Position numbers and translations under genes: made by a program. A stretch of 17,569 nucleotides of DNA from CAYLMG01 sp964493425 (GTDB lineage Bacteria > Planctomycetota > Phycisphaerae > Sedimentisphaerales > Anaerobacaceae): assembly GCA_964493425.1 (NCBI GenBank), contig CAZBMW010000034.1, forward strand, positions 1-17,569, read 5' to 3'. This document shows, one piece after another, positions 5,750 to 14,389 of this stretch (positions within the stretch are counted from its first letter, which is position 1; every line of letters begins with the position of its first letter). The notes beneath the pieces were generated by a model, which did not search any database, was not told the DNA's origin, and saw only the letters and a program-made list of their open reading frames with translations.

Positions 5750-6694
5750 TTATTCTTCTTCTTTAGGCCGATGCTTCCATCTACGGTGCAGCCACCAGTA
5801 CTGGCTGGGGTCATCGCGGACAAAATCCTCCATCGCTTTTGTATATTCCGCTGTGAGCCATTCGACAGGGTCGTCTTTGTCCTGCCATTCTTCCGGAAAT
5901 ATAATTCGCTGTATGCCTATATCAAAAAAGAATCGATTTTTGACTCTTCTGCTGTATCCGACTCCGATGGGTATATTGTTTGTTATTGCCAGAAGGGCTA
6001 TGCTTTTATAAGTGCTTGCCTTTCTGCCGAAAAAATCGACAAAAAGCCCTTTTCTGCCGGCGTCCTGGTCTGCGATAAAGCACAGCGTCGCACCGTCTTT
6101 AATCAGTTTATCAATCATTGCCGATGCGCCTTTTTTATCGATGATTTTCTGTCCGGCGTTTTCCCTGACACCGTACAGGTATCTGCTGATGAATTTATTA
6201 TCCAGCGGCCGGGCAATGCTATAGACGTTGAATCCGAACAGGCCGAGAAGGTAGCCCATAATCTCGAAGTTGCCGTAATGTCCGGCGGTCATAATCAAAC
6301 CTTTGCCTTCCTGCATCAGCCATTTTACTCTTTCGCAATTTATGTAGTGCGAATAGTTTCGCCAGTTGGATTTTGTTACCAGCCGGGGCGTGAAAAGCAT
6401 ATCGACAGCCAGCATTACTATATGCTCAAAGCTGCGTCTGCAGGTTTTGTAAATCCAGTCTTCGCTTTTTTCAGGGTAGCTTTTCCGCAGGTTTTCGAGT
6501 GCTCGCTGCCGGCCGCGATGATAATGTTTGAAAAGCCGTCTTCCGAGAAAGCAGGCTATCTTCAAATTGGTCTCGACATCGAAAAGGTATAAGAACATCA
6601 CCAGGACTCTCAGGCTGACATAGGCTAGAAGGTCCATGATGACGTTGCGTTTATGTTTTCGCTTCTTTTTGTTCTGCTGTACAGCTTCAATCAT
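5750..6694 (-). CDS. LpxL/HtrB-family lysophospholipid acyltransferase
   Basis: This is a 314-residue member of the lipid A late acyltransferase family, which transfers a fatty acyl chain from acyl-ACP to a lipid A or related acceptor at the inner membrane. The family signature H-x4-E is present as GHYGNFE (His139, Glu144). It follows a Lys-rich N-terminus and a hydrophobic anchor (about 19-40). Further family-like segments are ARPLDN, IADQDAGRKG and FFGRKAST, and the C-terminal SQYWWLHRRWKHRP. Length and order fit the family. I chose ATG 6694; a GTG at 6811 would add 39 residues lying upstream of the promoter. It supports an outer membrane with lipid A-like glycolipid. The acceptor and chain length cannot be told from sequence. 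Confidence 0.88.
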   Translation of the reverse strand: MIEAVQQNKKKRKHKRNVIMDLLAYVSLRVLVMFLYLFDVETNLKIACFLGRRLFKHYHRGRQRALENLRKSYPEKSEDWIYKTCRRSFEHIVMLAVDMLFTPRLVTKSNWRNYSHYINCERVKWLMQEGKGLIMTAGHYGNFEIMGYLLGLFGFNVYSIARPLDNKFISRYLYGVRENAGQKIIDKKGASAMIDKLIKDGATLCFIADQDAGRKGLFVDFFGRKASTYKSIALLAITNNIPIGVGYSRRVKNRFFFDIGIQRIIFPEEWQDKDDPVEWLTAEYTKAMEDFVRDDPSQYWWLHRRWKHRPKEEE

Positions 6695-6702
6695 AGCATC
6701 CG

Positions 6703-6730
6703 ATTTTATGTTCAAAATCGCTCCTGTCAA
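6703..6730 (-). promoter_or_regulatory. Promoter of the acyltransferase, possibly leaderless
   Basis: On the minus strand a perfect TTGACA (6730-6725) and TAAAAT (6708-6703) are 16 bases apart. The usual spacing puts the transcription start at about 6696, only a couple of bases before the ATG at 6694, and there is no good ribosome site. Confidence 0.55.
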
Positions 6731-7054
6731 GCACAACAAACAAACTAAAAATTTTGATGTTTTTAGAGATTTTTTACTTGACGTATTCAGAATGGATATT
6801 AAATTTGTCACTTAAGACGACGGGTTGTCAACAGGGTGTTGAAAAACATCTTTGGCTGGGGATACAGCAGGGGATTCTTTTTGGGAAGCTGTGCGCTTAT
6901 TTTCTATCGCAATGACGTGATGTTGCTTTAAGACTGTGGTAGGAAAGCTGTAAACAATTTATTAAAGAAAGGGGGCTTAGGCAAAACAAATCCGAAATTT
7001 TTAAAGTGTTAATATGTTGGAATGTGTTTAGGCTGAAACGAAAGGAGGCAAGAC

Positions 7055-10000
7055 ATGTTAAAGAGAAAAATCATTATGTTAATCTTATTGTTTCTGCTTA
7101 CTATGCTCTGCACAAACAGCTATGGAACTCAATATTACGTTGACCCCAACGGCGACGATGATGCGAACGGTTTGAGTTGGGCCACGGCTTTCGCGACTAT
7201 TCAAAAGGGTATCGACGAAGCTAATGATTGGGACTTTATCGATGTGAATGAAGGGACGTACTACGAAAACATCGATTTTGATGGTGTTGCCTGTACCGTC
7301 AGAAGCACCGACCCGAATGACTGGGATGTTATCAACGCTACCATTATCGATGGAAACGATAATGGCTCGGTTGTAACATTCGACAGCAGCGAAGATTCAA
7401 ATAGTATCCTCTCAGGCTTTATGATAACGGGCGGTTCAGCGACAAACGGCGGCGGCATTTATTGTTATGATGTTGAGCCGACAATAAATAGGTGTGTCAT
7501 TGTTGATAATAATGCTACCAGTTGCGGCGGGGGAATATATAGCTATTACGGTTCCTGCCAGACGGTACAAAACTGCGTTATAATCGACAATGCCGGTGCG
7601 TTTGGAGGGGGAATATATAATGGTGGCGGTTCCTCGCCGACGATTGCCAACTGTGTCCTCTATGGAAATGCAGCTAGTCAGGACGGCGGAGGGGTTTATG
7701 ATGTGGGTTATACCTCGCCGGTTATAACCAACTGTACACTGAGCAAAAATACTGCGGGTGACGACGGCGGCGGTCTCTTTTGTGGATATTCGAGTTACCC
7801 TGATGTCACAAACTGCATACTATGGGCTAATAGTGCGGTTGGTGATGGTAATGAGATTTATGAAAGTGCCGGCAGTGCAACTGTAAGCTATAGCGATATC
7901 GAAGGCGGCTGGAGCGGTACGGGTAATATAGATAGCTATCCATATTTTGAGGATTTCAATAATGATGATTTTCATCTGACGTGGAACTCGCCCTGTATTA
8001 ACAAGGGCGATCCGAACGGCGATTATACAGGCCAGACGGATATAGACGGTGAGAGTCGCGTCATTGAAGAACGCGTGGATATGGGAGCTGATGAGTTTAA
8101 TCCGGAGTATCCAAATTTAGTACAAAATTCAGGTTTTGAGGATGGTGTTGATGCTAACGGAGTTCCTTTGTACTGGGTAGACGAGTGGGCGAGTACGTCG
8201 AAGTCGCTGGATAGTAATGAGAAACATTCAGGAGATTATTCTTGGAAGTTTGTGAGTGAAAATCCCGGTCTGACCAGTGGAGCGCTGTCCGATTGTATTG
8301 CTGTTGATGTCGGACAGTTGTTCAAGCTTTCTGTTTGGATAAAGTGCGAGGAAGAAGATGAACGGATTTATGTCGGCTGGCAGCAGTGTGACGCAAATTC
8401 GAATTACATTGATCACAAATATTTCGTCTTGTATAACGATACAATCTCAACAGATTGGACCAAGTTTGATGCTTATCGTTCGGTAAAAAGTAAATATGGC
8501 GAAGTAGAGTATGTAAAAGTGAGATTTCTTGGTCCTTACGGCTCGACGGGTACGGTGTGGTGGGATGATTTTAGTCTGACCGAAGAGATAAAGTATCTGA
8601 CGCCTTATGGACAGGGCAACGAATCAGATGTGGTTGCGACCATAGATTTTGGCAGTGCATACGATGATGACCCTAATTACAATGGTGGAATTACATGGAC
8701 CGGGTCGGCAATGGGAGAGCGTTGTACGGACAGCGAAGACAATAATATTACTTACAGAGAACTTGAGGAAGACGAAACCCTTGATATAAGTTTCCCTGCC
8801 TTTAATCTGCCGCCGGGTTATGACGCTAATGACCCGAACGACCCGAACAGCCTGCCTTTAACACCTATGCTTCTGGAGATTATGTATAAAGATACGGTGT
8901 GCGTTGACCAAAATGAACACCGTTCTTATTATCAGGTATTCGTATCTTCGAAAATTGACTACATTAATCTTGACCCGAACTACCTTAAGGATACTGAGAG
9001 ATATTATAAACTTGCTCATTTTGGCGGGATAAATGATGAAGAGTGGAAACATCTACAGTATGGTTTCCAAAAGAGCAACTTCCAGCTTCTCAGGGCGATT
9101 GATGGTCAGTTTACCATAAGAATAGAAAACGATGCGGATGCAAATATGCCTATCGATTACGTCAGCCTGAGAAAAATCAGTGAGTCGGAATGCGAGGAAT
9201 TGTACGAGAAGAAAAAGGATGTTTGGCAGTTTTACGAGGTCGAGATGCCGGCCAACAATCCGATTTCTACCAGCTATGACGACCCGAATATCGTGGTATT
9301 CAGTCGCGATATTATGAGGCCAGTTTATAAGCACACCAAGCCGTTGGAAGAAGAGATAATAGACGATTCGAATGGTGCGGTAACGGGTTTTAGCTGCTGG
9401 AGCGAGATTGAACCTCTTAGTTTTTCGATTTATTCCGAAAATGGGATAAATGTCACCGATGTTACCGTTTCTAACTTAGAATATGTCGGGGATGCCAATG
9501 ATTTTATAGATGGTAACGACATATCTATTTACCATGTTGTTTACGATGAGACGAGATTGCACTATATCAGCAAGCCGACTCCTTATGCGCTAAATCCCGA
9601 TAGGATTGAGGGTTTCGATGGATTGCAGATTGACCCGAATACTTCGGAAAGAATCTGGTTAAAGGTACGCGTCCCCGGAGCTGATGAAAATCTGCCTGCC
9701 GGCTTATATGAGGGCAATGCCACGATTCATATAAGTGGGTGCTCGGATATAGCAGTGCCGATAGAATTCGATGTTTATGATATTACACTGGACCTGCCAG
9801 CACAGATTAATCCTGTCTATCGTGACCCTTACTGGGCAGTATTTTCGAGTGATGCCGATGAAACATTCAAAGCCTATGAAGAAGCCGGTTTTGACCCCTT
9901 TATCTACGCAGATGCTTATCGTATTACGGCAGGCCAGGACCCGAATGATAGTAATGAACCACCGATTGACCCGAATACGATTGTTTTTGACAGCAACCTC

Positions 10001-11422
10001 TTCGAGGAGTTCCTGGATAAGTCGATAGACGAAGGTTATGCCAAGGACATCTGTTTTGTACAGATTATGCCGTCACTGGCGGTAAAGGAATTGTATGAAC
10101 TTGTAATGGATTCATCGGCTTGGGGTAAGCCGGGCGATATAAACGCTTATAGCAAACTTTCGGAGCCGAATTTTGTTAAGGCTTTCGGATCGTTAGTTAA
10201 AAAATATAAAGAAGTTGGTGAAGATGCGGGTCGAAATATAACATTCGCTTTCACCGTGACTGATGAGCCGGGTGTGTCCAGTTACAAGAGAATTCTTGCA
10301 GACCGCCTATTTACCATAATTCGAGACAATAATTGTTTAACAACAGTTACATACTACACCTCATGCGATGAAACTTTATACGTTGATCCTTGTGACTATA
10401 CACTGCCGCCCGAGCTTGACTGTAATCTTCCAGCCTTGACAGACCTGGTGGATTACAAGATATGGGCTATGTCTTACGCGGGGAAAGGTTATAAGAGACA
10501 CAATGATGCCAACAACCCGTACCATCCGAATATTGACGATTACTATGGCTATTACACAACGGGCCATTCACAATATCGCAACCCGGTTTACAACAGATTT
10601 TTGCATGGATTTTTCGCGTTTGGCACGGATTCAGATGCCGTTTCTGCATATGCTATGGGGGATTATATAGCCGACCCCTACGACGATATGGACGCAGGTT
10701 ATTCTCATATATTTACCTTCTCATATCCGGACTTTCTGTTTGCATATCCAACCTGGAGTGGTGAGCTGCTTTATACAATTGGAGGGCTGGAAGCGATTCG
10801 TGAGGGAGTAAAGGACACCAAATATACTACTACTTTAGAGAATTTAATAGATGATAATCCAAATGGAGATATGGAAAAGGCAGCACAATCTTACCTGGAC
10901 GAGATAACAGGCAGGATTGACCCGAATTATAATCTCTCGTACAGCAACCAAAGTACTGATTATGGATACTACGCAGCCATACTTGAAGGCTTATCAGACA
11001 CAGGTGACGATGATGATTTTGAGGTGTTTACCAGAGTAAGACAAGGCGTTGCAGAGTATATTACCCTGGTTGAAACAGGCGATTCTTATGCTTTTTGTAT
11101 TAGAGATAGTGAAAACTATAATACTGCGACGTTTTATGATTCAGGAAATCTTGTTTTAGCAGGGACGCTGGATGTGAACTCCACGCCGACGGCAACAGCT
11201 AATGATGAGTTCAGAGTTCAAAACTCAGGCGGCACAGATGTTGCGATAATCGATACAACCAGTGGTAATATGGTTATTGCAGGCAGTCTTTATGAAAACC
11301 AGGGTACACTGTCGCCATCAGGAGATGATTTTATTATTAAAGATAGTAGTGGCAATGTAATAGCCTATATTGATGAAGATGGAAACATATATCTTAAAGG
11401 CAGCTTGTATGAGAACATGTAA
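7055..11422 (+). CDS. Large secreted protein: beta-helix, CBM-like module, GH123/DUF4091-like domain, tail repeats
   Basis: This is a 1455-residue exported protein with AAAGGAGG just before its ATG. Residues 1-24 are a signal peptide. Residues 25-348 are a right-handed beta-helix of the polymorphic-outer-membrane/choice-of-anchor type. It starts YYVDPNGDDDANGLSWATAF, has GGGIY coils and ends VDMGADEF. Residues 353-512 begin NLVQNSGFEDG and resemble a CBM4/9-type carbohydrate-binding jelly roll. A second beta-sandwich follows. From about 730 to 1283 the sequence resembles GH123/DUF4091 proteins, with a likely catalytic pair Asp1070-Glu1071 in TVTDEPG and a late LEAIREGVKD helix. GH123 enzymes are N-acetyl-beta-galactosaminidases using substrate assistance; the substrate here is unknown. 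The end (about 1340-1455) holds three repeats, the last two closing with GSLYEN. It probably shares a transcript with the fibre-like gene 46 bases downstream. No convincing promoter was found upstream. Confidence 0.82.
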   Translation: MLKRKIIMLILLFLLTMLCTNSYGTQYYVDPNGDDDANGLSWATAFATIQKGIDEANDWDFIDVNEGTYYENIDFDGVACTVRSTDPNDWDVINATIIDGNDNGSVVTFDSSEDSNSILSGFMITGGSATNGGGIYCYDVEPTINRCVIVDNNATSCGGGIYSYYGSCQTVQNCVIIDNAGAFGGGIYNGGGSSPTIANCVLYGNAASQDGGGVYDVGYTSPVITNCTLSKNTAGDDGGGLFCGYSSYPDVTNCILWANSAVGDGNEIYESAGSATVSYSDIEGGWSGTGNIDSYPYFEDFNNDDFHLTWNSPCINKGDPNGDYTGQTDIDGESRVIEERVDMGADEFNPEYPNLVQNSGFEDGVDANGVPLYWVDEWASTSKSLDSNEKHSGDYSWKFVSENPGLTSGALSDCIAVDVGQLFKLSVWIKCEEEDERIYVGWQQCDANSNYIDHKYFVLYNDTISTDWTKFDAYRSVKSKYGEVEYVKVRFLGPYGSTGTVWWDDFSLTEEIKYLTPYGQGNESDVVATIDFGSAYDDDPNYNGGITWTGSAMGERCTDSEDNNITYRELEEDETLDISFPAFNLPPGYDANDPNDPNSLPLTPMLLEIMYKDTVCVDQNEHRSYYQVFVSSKIDYINLDPNYLKDTERYYKLAHFGGINDEEWKHLQYGFQKSNFQLLRAIDGQFTIRIENDADANMPIDYVSLRKISESECEELYEKKKDVWQFYEVEMPANNPISTSYDDPNIVVFSRDIMRPVYKHTKPLEEEIIDDSNGAVTGFSCWSEIEPLSFSIYSENGINVTDVTVSNLEYVGDANDFIDGNDISIYHVVYDETRLHYISKPTPYALNPDRIEGFDGLQIDPNTSERIWLKVRVPGADENLPAGLYEGNATIHISGCSDIAVPIEFDVYDITLDLPAQINPVYRDPYWAVFSSDADETFKAYEEAGFDPFIYADAYRITAGQDPNDSNEPPIDPNTIVFDSNLFEEFLDKSIDEGYAKDICFVQIMPSLAVKELYELVMDSSAWGKPGDINAYSKLSEPNFVKAFGSLVKKYKEVGEDAGRNITFAFTVTDEPGVSSYKRILADRLFTIIRDNNCLTTVTYYTSCDETLYVDPCDYTLPPELDCNLPALTDLVDYKIWAMSYAGKGYKRHNDANNPYHPNIDDYYGYYTTGHSQYRNPVYNRFLHGFFAFGTDSDAVSAYAMGDYIADPYDDMDAGYSHIFTFSYPDFLFAYPTWSGELLYTIGGLEAIREGVKDTKYTTTLENLIDDNPNGDMEKAAQSYLDEITGRIDPNYNLSYSNQSTDYGYYAAILEGLSDTGDDDDFEVFTRVRQGVAEYITLVETGDSYAFCIRDSENYNTATFYDSGNLVLAGTLDVNSTPTATANDEFRVQNSGGTDVAIIDTTSGNMVIAGSLYENQGTLSPSGDDFIIKDSSGNVIAYIDEDGNIYLKGSLYENM

Positions 11423-11468
11423 TCTCTTACTTAAAATTTAAACTCGTTAAAGGAAAGGAGATATAGAA

Positions 11469-12251
11469 ATGAAGGCTGAATTTAATAAAAGAAGATTTAT
11501 CATCAGTGTTTTAGTTTTAGGAATGGTTGGTTTTGGAATCACATTCGGAGACGATGTTATAGTCAAAGAGGGTAGCGAATACATAGCAAACAAGCTGGGC
11601 ATAGGTACGACAAGCCCGACAGTTGCTTTGGATGTTAGTGACGGCGAAGTTGTAATTACAGGTTCGGATGGCGTCGGCGGCAACACTGATGCTCCTGATG
11701 CCCTGGTAGTAACCGGCGGAGATGGCGCAGACCACTATTATGGTTGCGGCAAAGGCAGTGATATCTCTTTAACATCTGGTGATGGTGGTGAACTCGGCGG
11801 TCCTGTAACACCCGGGGCGGGCGGAGATATAACCATGTTGGCAGGTGCCGGCGGTGGAATACAATATTATACCGGTACATGTGCTGATGGTGGCGACATC
11901 ACGATAACCAGCGGAGAAGGTGGTTCGGCTATGGCCGGAGGTGTAACTCTCGGTAATAGCGGAGATATTGAGCTTACTATCGGGGAGCCTGGCAGTTATG
12001 GTGGTTCCAGCGGGGATTATGGTAATGTTCTTCTTGCCAAGAACGGCGGCTACGTTGGTATCGGTACCGATAGCCCGAGCAGTGAGCTTGACGTTGCCGG
12101 CACTGTGACAATGGAGAATCTGATTCTACCGGTAAAAAGTACAACAGGAGACCCGGCCAGCCCGGTAGAGGGCCAGATTTATGTTAATACGTATGATAAT
12201 AAGGTTCGTGTCTATGCTGATGGTGCCTGGAGAGATTTGGCTACGTGGTAA
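11469..12251 (+). CDS. Secreted glycine-rich fibre-like repeat protein
   Basis: This encodes 260 residues with a signal peptide ending near ITFG (residue 27) and a strong AAAGGAG ribosome site. It opens and closes with a matching motif: LGIGTTSPTVALDV (43-56) and VGIGTDSPSSELDV (196-209). This is common in tail-fibre-like and S74-type surface proteins. Between them (96-192) lies a glycine-rich array with a 22-23-residue period: GSDISLTSGDGG, GGDITMLAGAGG, GGDITITSGEGG, SGDIELTIGEPG. The C-terminus GQIYVNTYDNKVRVYADGAW is the usual end of such proteins. The pattern suggests a beta-solenoid stalk with a small tip. It follows the GH123-like gene and precedes a terminator, so the two look like an operon. 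Phage origin is possible by family resemblance, but no other phage gene is present. Confidence 0.75.
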   Translation: MKAEFNKRRFIISVLVLGMVGFGITFGDDVIVKEGSEYIANKLGIGTTSPTVALDVSDGEVVITGSDGVGGNTDAPDALVVTGGDGADHYYGCGKGSDISLTSGDGGELGGPVTPGAGGDITMLAGAGGGIQYYTGTCADGGDITITSGEGGSAMAGGVTLGNSGDIELTIGEPGSYGGSSGDYGNVLLAKNGGYVGIGTDSPSSELDVAGTVTMENLILPVKSTTGDPASPVEGQIYVNTYDNKVRVYADGAWRDLATW

Positions 12252-12272
12252 GTAAATAAGTGTTTATAAAAT

Positions 12273-12306
12273 AGCCGTCCTGGATGAATCGGGGCGGCTT
12301 TTTTAT
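12273..12306 (+). terminator. Intrinsic terminator after the fibre-like gene
   Basis: AGCCGTCC (12273-12280) pairs with GGGCGGCT (12292-12299) over eight pairs, one of them G-T, with an 11-base loop. A T-rich tail follows. It starts 21 bases past the stop codon and separates the surface genes from the archease/rtcB unit. Confidence 0.85.
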
Positions 12307-12329
12307 TGTTTTAGGCGGAGTCGGGGTGA

Positions 12330-12358
12330 TTGAGAGAATTCAGCATAATTGATATAAT
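12330..12358 (+). promoter_or_regulatory. Promoter of the archease-rtcB unit
   Basis: TTGAGA (12330-12335) and a perfect TATAAT (12353-12358) are 17 bases apart. Transcription would start near 12365, leaving about 55 bases before the archease ATG. It sits directly behind the preceding terminator. Confidence 0.7.
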
Positions 12359-12419
12359 GCTAAGGCTTGTTTGAAATATTGTTTTTGAAACATTCGGGTT
12401 TTGGAAACGTAAGGTTTTT

Positions 12420-12842
12420 ATGAGCAAGGCGTATTGGGAGCATTATTCACATCCGGCTGATATGGGAGTTCGCGGCTTCGGAAAGACAAAGGCTGAGGCT
12501 TTCGAGCAGGCGGCTCTGGCTATGACGGCGATTGTTGCAGAGCTTGAAAAAATCGAGCTTAAAGATAATATCGAGATTTGCTGTGAGCAGGACGATGAGC
12601 AGATGCTCTTTGCAGACTGGCTGAACGCTGTTGTTTATGAAATGGCGACGCGGAAAATGCTGTTTGGCAAATTCGAGGTTACAATCGACGGCAATCGATT
12701 GAAAGCGAAACTGGCGGGTGAAAAGATTGACGTTGAAAAACATAAGCCTGCAGTTGAGGTTAAGGCTGCGACTTTTATGGATTTGAAAGTGACAAAAACA
12801 AAAGACGGTTTATGGATGGCTCAATGTATAGTTGACATCTGA
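12420..12842 (+). CDS. Archease, RtcB-activating protein
   Basis: This 140-residue cytosolic protein has the length and pattern of archease. The opening reads YWEHYSHPADMGVRGFG, where the family typically has a H-x-(S/T)-AD-x-G-(I/V)-x-x-x-(A/G) segment. The middle has MLFADWLNAVVYEM, a conserved family feature with an acidic residue. The closing part reads VEVKAATFMDLKV, and the protein ends in CIVDI. Archease is a small metal-binding protein that speeds the guanylylation step of RtcB and widens its nucleotide use. The gene precedes rtcB by 23 bases in the same direction, the classic arrangement. An AAGG lies five bases before the ATG. Confidence 0.92.
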   Translation: MSKAYWEHYSHPADMGVRGFGKTKAEAFEQAALAMTAIVAELEKIELKDNIEICCEQDDEQMLFADWLNAVVYEMATRKMLFGKFEVTIDGNRLKAKLAGEKIDVEKHKPAVEVKAATFMDLKVTKTKDGLWMAQCIVDI

Positions 12843-12865
12843 TTTTTTGATAAGGAGAGAAAGCG

Positions 12866-14296
12866 ATGCTGGTCGAGAAGCTGAAGAAAAGCGGTGAATA
12901 CCAATGGCGAATCGAGCCGTTTGAAAAGATGAGCGTTGCGGTAATAGTTTTTGCGGATGAGCGGATTATAAAGGAGGTTGATGACGATGTTCTCAAACAG
13001 GCAGTGAATGTTGCGGCTCTGCCGGGAATAGTGAGGGCTTCTTTTGTTATGCCCGACGTACATCTGGGCTATGGGTTTCCGATAGGAGGCGTGGCTGCGT
13101 TCGACGCAGAAAGGGGTGGTATTGTTTCCGCAGGCGGTGTTGGTTTTGATATCTCCTGCGGCGTGCGTTCGCTTCGTACAGGATTGACAGTCGATGATAT
13201 CGAGTCAGTGAAAGAAAGAATTGCCGATGAGCTTTTCCGCGGGATACCGGCTGGCGTCGGCAGTAGCGGTAAATTGAAGCTTTCGGGCAGCCAGATGGAT
13301 GCGATGCTTGTCGGCGGTGCCCGGTGGGCGGTTGAGCAGGGCTACGGGCAGGCAGAAGATTTGGAATATGTCGAAGAGAAAGGGCAAATGAAAGGTGCAA
13401 AGCCTGACTATGTATCGGATAAAGCCAAGCAGCGACAGCGAGACCAGGTTGGTACGCTCGGCTCGGGCAATCACTATCTCGAAGTTCAGAAGGTTACTGA
13501 AGTTTTTGATTCATCGTGTGCTGAAAGTTTCGGTCTAAAGGCTGGTGACATAGTGGTGAGCATACATTGCGGCTCACGGGGGCTCGGCCATCAGATTGCA
13601 ACCGATTATCTGCCGAGAATGGCTAAGGCGGCCCAGGCTGCGGGTATAGAGCTGGCTGAAAGAGAGCTTGCCTGTGCGCCAATTAAATCCGACGTGGGCG
13701 AGCGGTATATCGGGGCGATGAAGTGCGGTATTAACTGTGCGATTGCCAATCGACAAGTGCTAACGGACCTTACGAGAAAGATTTTCAGCAGGATTTTGCC
13801 GAAGGCCAAGCTGAGATTGATATATGACGTTTCGCATAATACCTGCAAGATTGAGGAGCATATTGTCGGCGGGAAAAAGATGAGTTTGTATGTACATCGC
13901 AAAGGAGCGACGCGTGCCTTCGGTCCCGGCCATCCATCTTTGCCGCAGGCTATGCGCGGAGTAGGCCAGCCTGTACTTATTGGGGGCACTATGGGGACGG
14001 CATCATACATATTAGCGGGCACGGAAAAAGGGATGGAATTGTCTTTCGGCTCGTGCTGTCACGGTGCCGGCAGGGCGATGAGTCGAAGAGAGGCAACGAG
14101 GAGATGGCAGGGAAGGGATGTAATAAGACAATTGGGCGAAAGAGATATTATCATCAGGGGTGTTTCCAAACGCGGTATTGCGGAGGAGGCGCCGGGCGCT
14201 TACAAGGATGTTGATGCAGTTGTCGATGCTACGGCGAAGGCCGGCTTAGCGAAGAAGGTTGTTAAACTTGAGCCTTTGATTTGCGTAAAAGGATAG
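12866..14296 (+). CDS. rtcB: RNA-splicing ligase RtcB
   Basis: This is a 476-residue RNA ligase that joins 2',3'-cyclic phosphate (or 3'-phosphate) and 5'-OH RNA ends using GTP and Mn2+. All family motifs are present in order. They are PDVHLGYGFPIGG (Asp64), GVGFDISCGVR (Cys98, metal ligand), GTLGSGNHYLEV, HCGSRGLGHQ, YDVSHNTCKIEEH, RKGATRAFGPGHP, and SCCHGAGRAMSR. In the last, His399 should be the guanylylated residue. The end RGIAEEAPGAYKDVDAVV is also typical. A strong AAGGAGAG lies before the ATG. It directly follows archease, its activator, so the pair probably serves tRNA or rRNA end repair or RNA ligation. Confidence 0.97.
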   Translation: MLVEKLKKSGEYQWRIEPFEKMSVAVIVFADERIIKEVDDDVLKQAVNVAALPGIVRASFVMPDVHLGYGFPIGGVAAFDAERGGIVSAGGVGFDISCGVRSLRTGLTVDDIESVKERIADELFRGIPAGVGSSGKLKLSGSQMDAMLVGGARWAVEQGYGQAEDLEYVEEKGQMKGAKPDYVSDKAKQRQRDQVGTLGSGNHYLEVQKVTEVFDSSCAESFGLKAGDIVVSIHCGSRGLGHQIATDYLPRMAKAAQAAGIELAERELACAPIKSDVGERYIGAMKCGINCAIANRQVLTDLTRKIFSRILPKAKLRLIYDVSHNTCKIEEHIVGGKKMSLYVHRKGATRAFGPGHPSLPQAMRGVGQPVLIGGTMGTASYILAGTEKGMELSFGSCCHGAGRAMSRREATRRWQGRDVIRQLGERDIIIRGVSKRGIAEEAPGAYKDVDAVVDATAKAGLAKKVVKLEPLICVKG

Positions 14297-14324
14297 CTTT
14301 TGCGCGCTTGGAAATAAAATGGTC

Positions 14325-14352
14325 TTGACTTTGGGGGTGTTTTCCTTATTCT
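14325..14352 (+). promoter_or_regulatory. Possible promoter of gcvT
   Basis: TTGACT (14325-14330) and TATTCT (14347-14352) are 16 bases apart. The -35 matches at five of six positions, the -10 at four. A start near 14359 leaves about 30 bases before the gcvT start. The 93-base gap shows no glycine-riboswitch-like structure. Confidence 0.4.
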
Positions 14353-14389
14353 AAATTGTTTCAGGATTTGTTAAATAAGGATACTTAAA

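Noticed and set aside
5666..6592. A 308-codon open frame on the plus strand over the acyltransferase
   Set aside because: The opposite strand encodes a clear LpxL/HtrB enzyme with H-x4-E. The plus-strand product has no recognisable domain.
6695..6811. GTG at 6811 as the start of the acyltransferase
   Set aside because: The extra 39 residues overlap a good promoter for the gene and have no ribosome site; family length fits the ATG at 6694.
6812..7054. Promoter for the large secreted protein
   Set aside because: Candidate pairs such as TTGACG at 6778 with weak AT-rich -10 sequences were too poor to call. The 243-base gap otherwise shows only the strong ribosome site at its end.
14297..14389. 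Glycine riboswitch before gcvT
   Set aside because: The 93-base gap is too short for a tandem aptamer and lacks its conserved G-rich core; only a possible promoter is visible.
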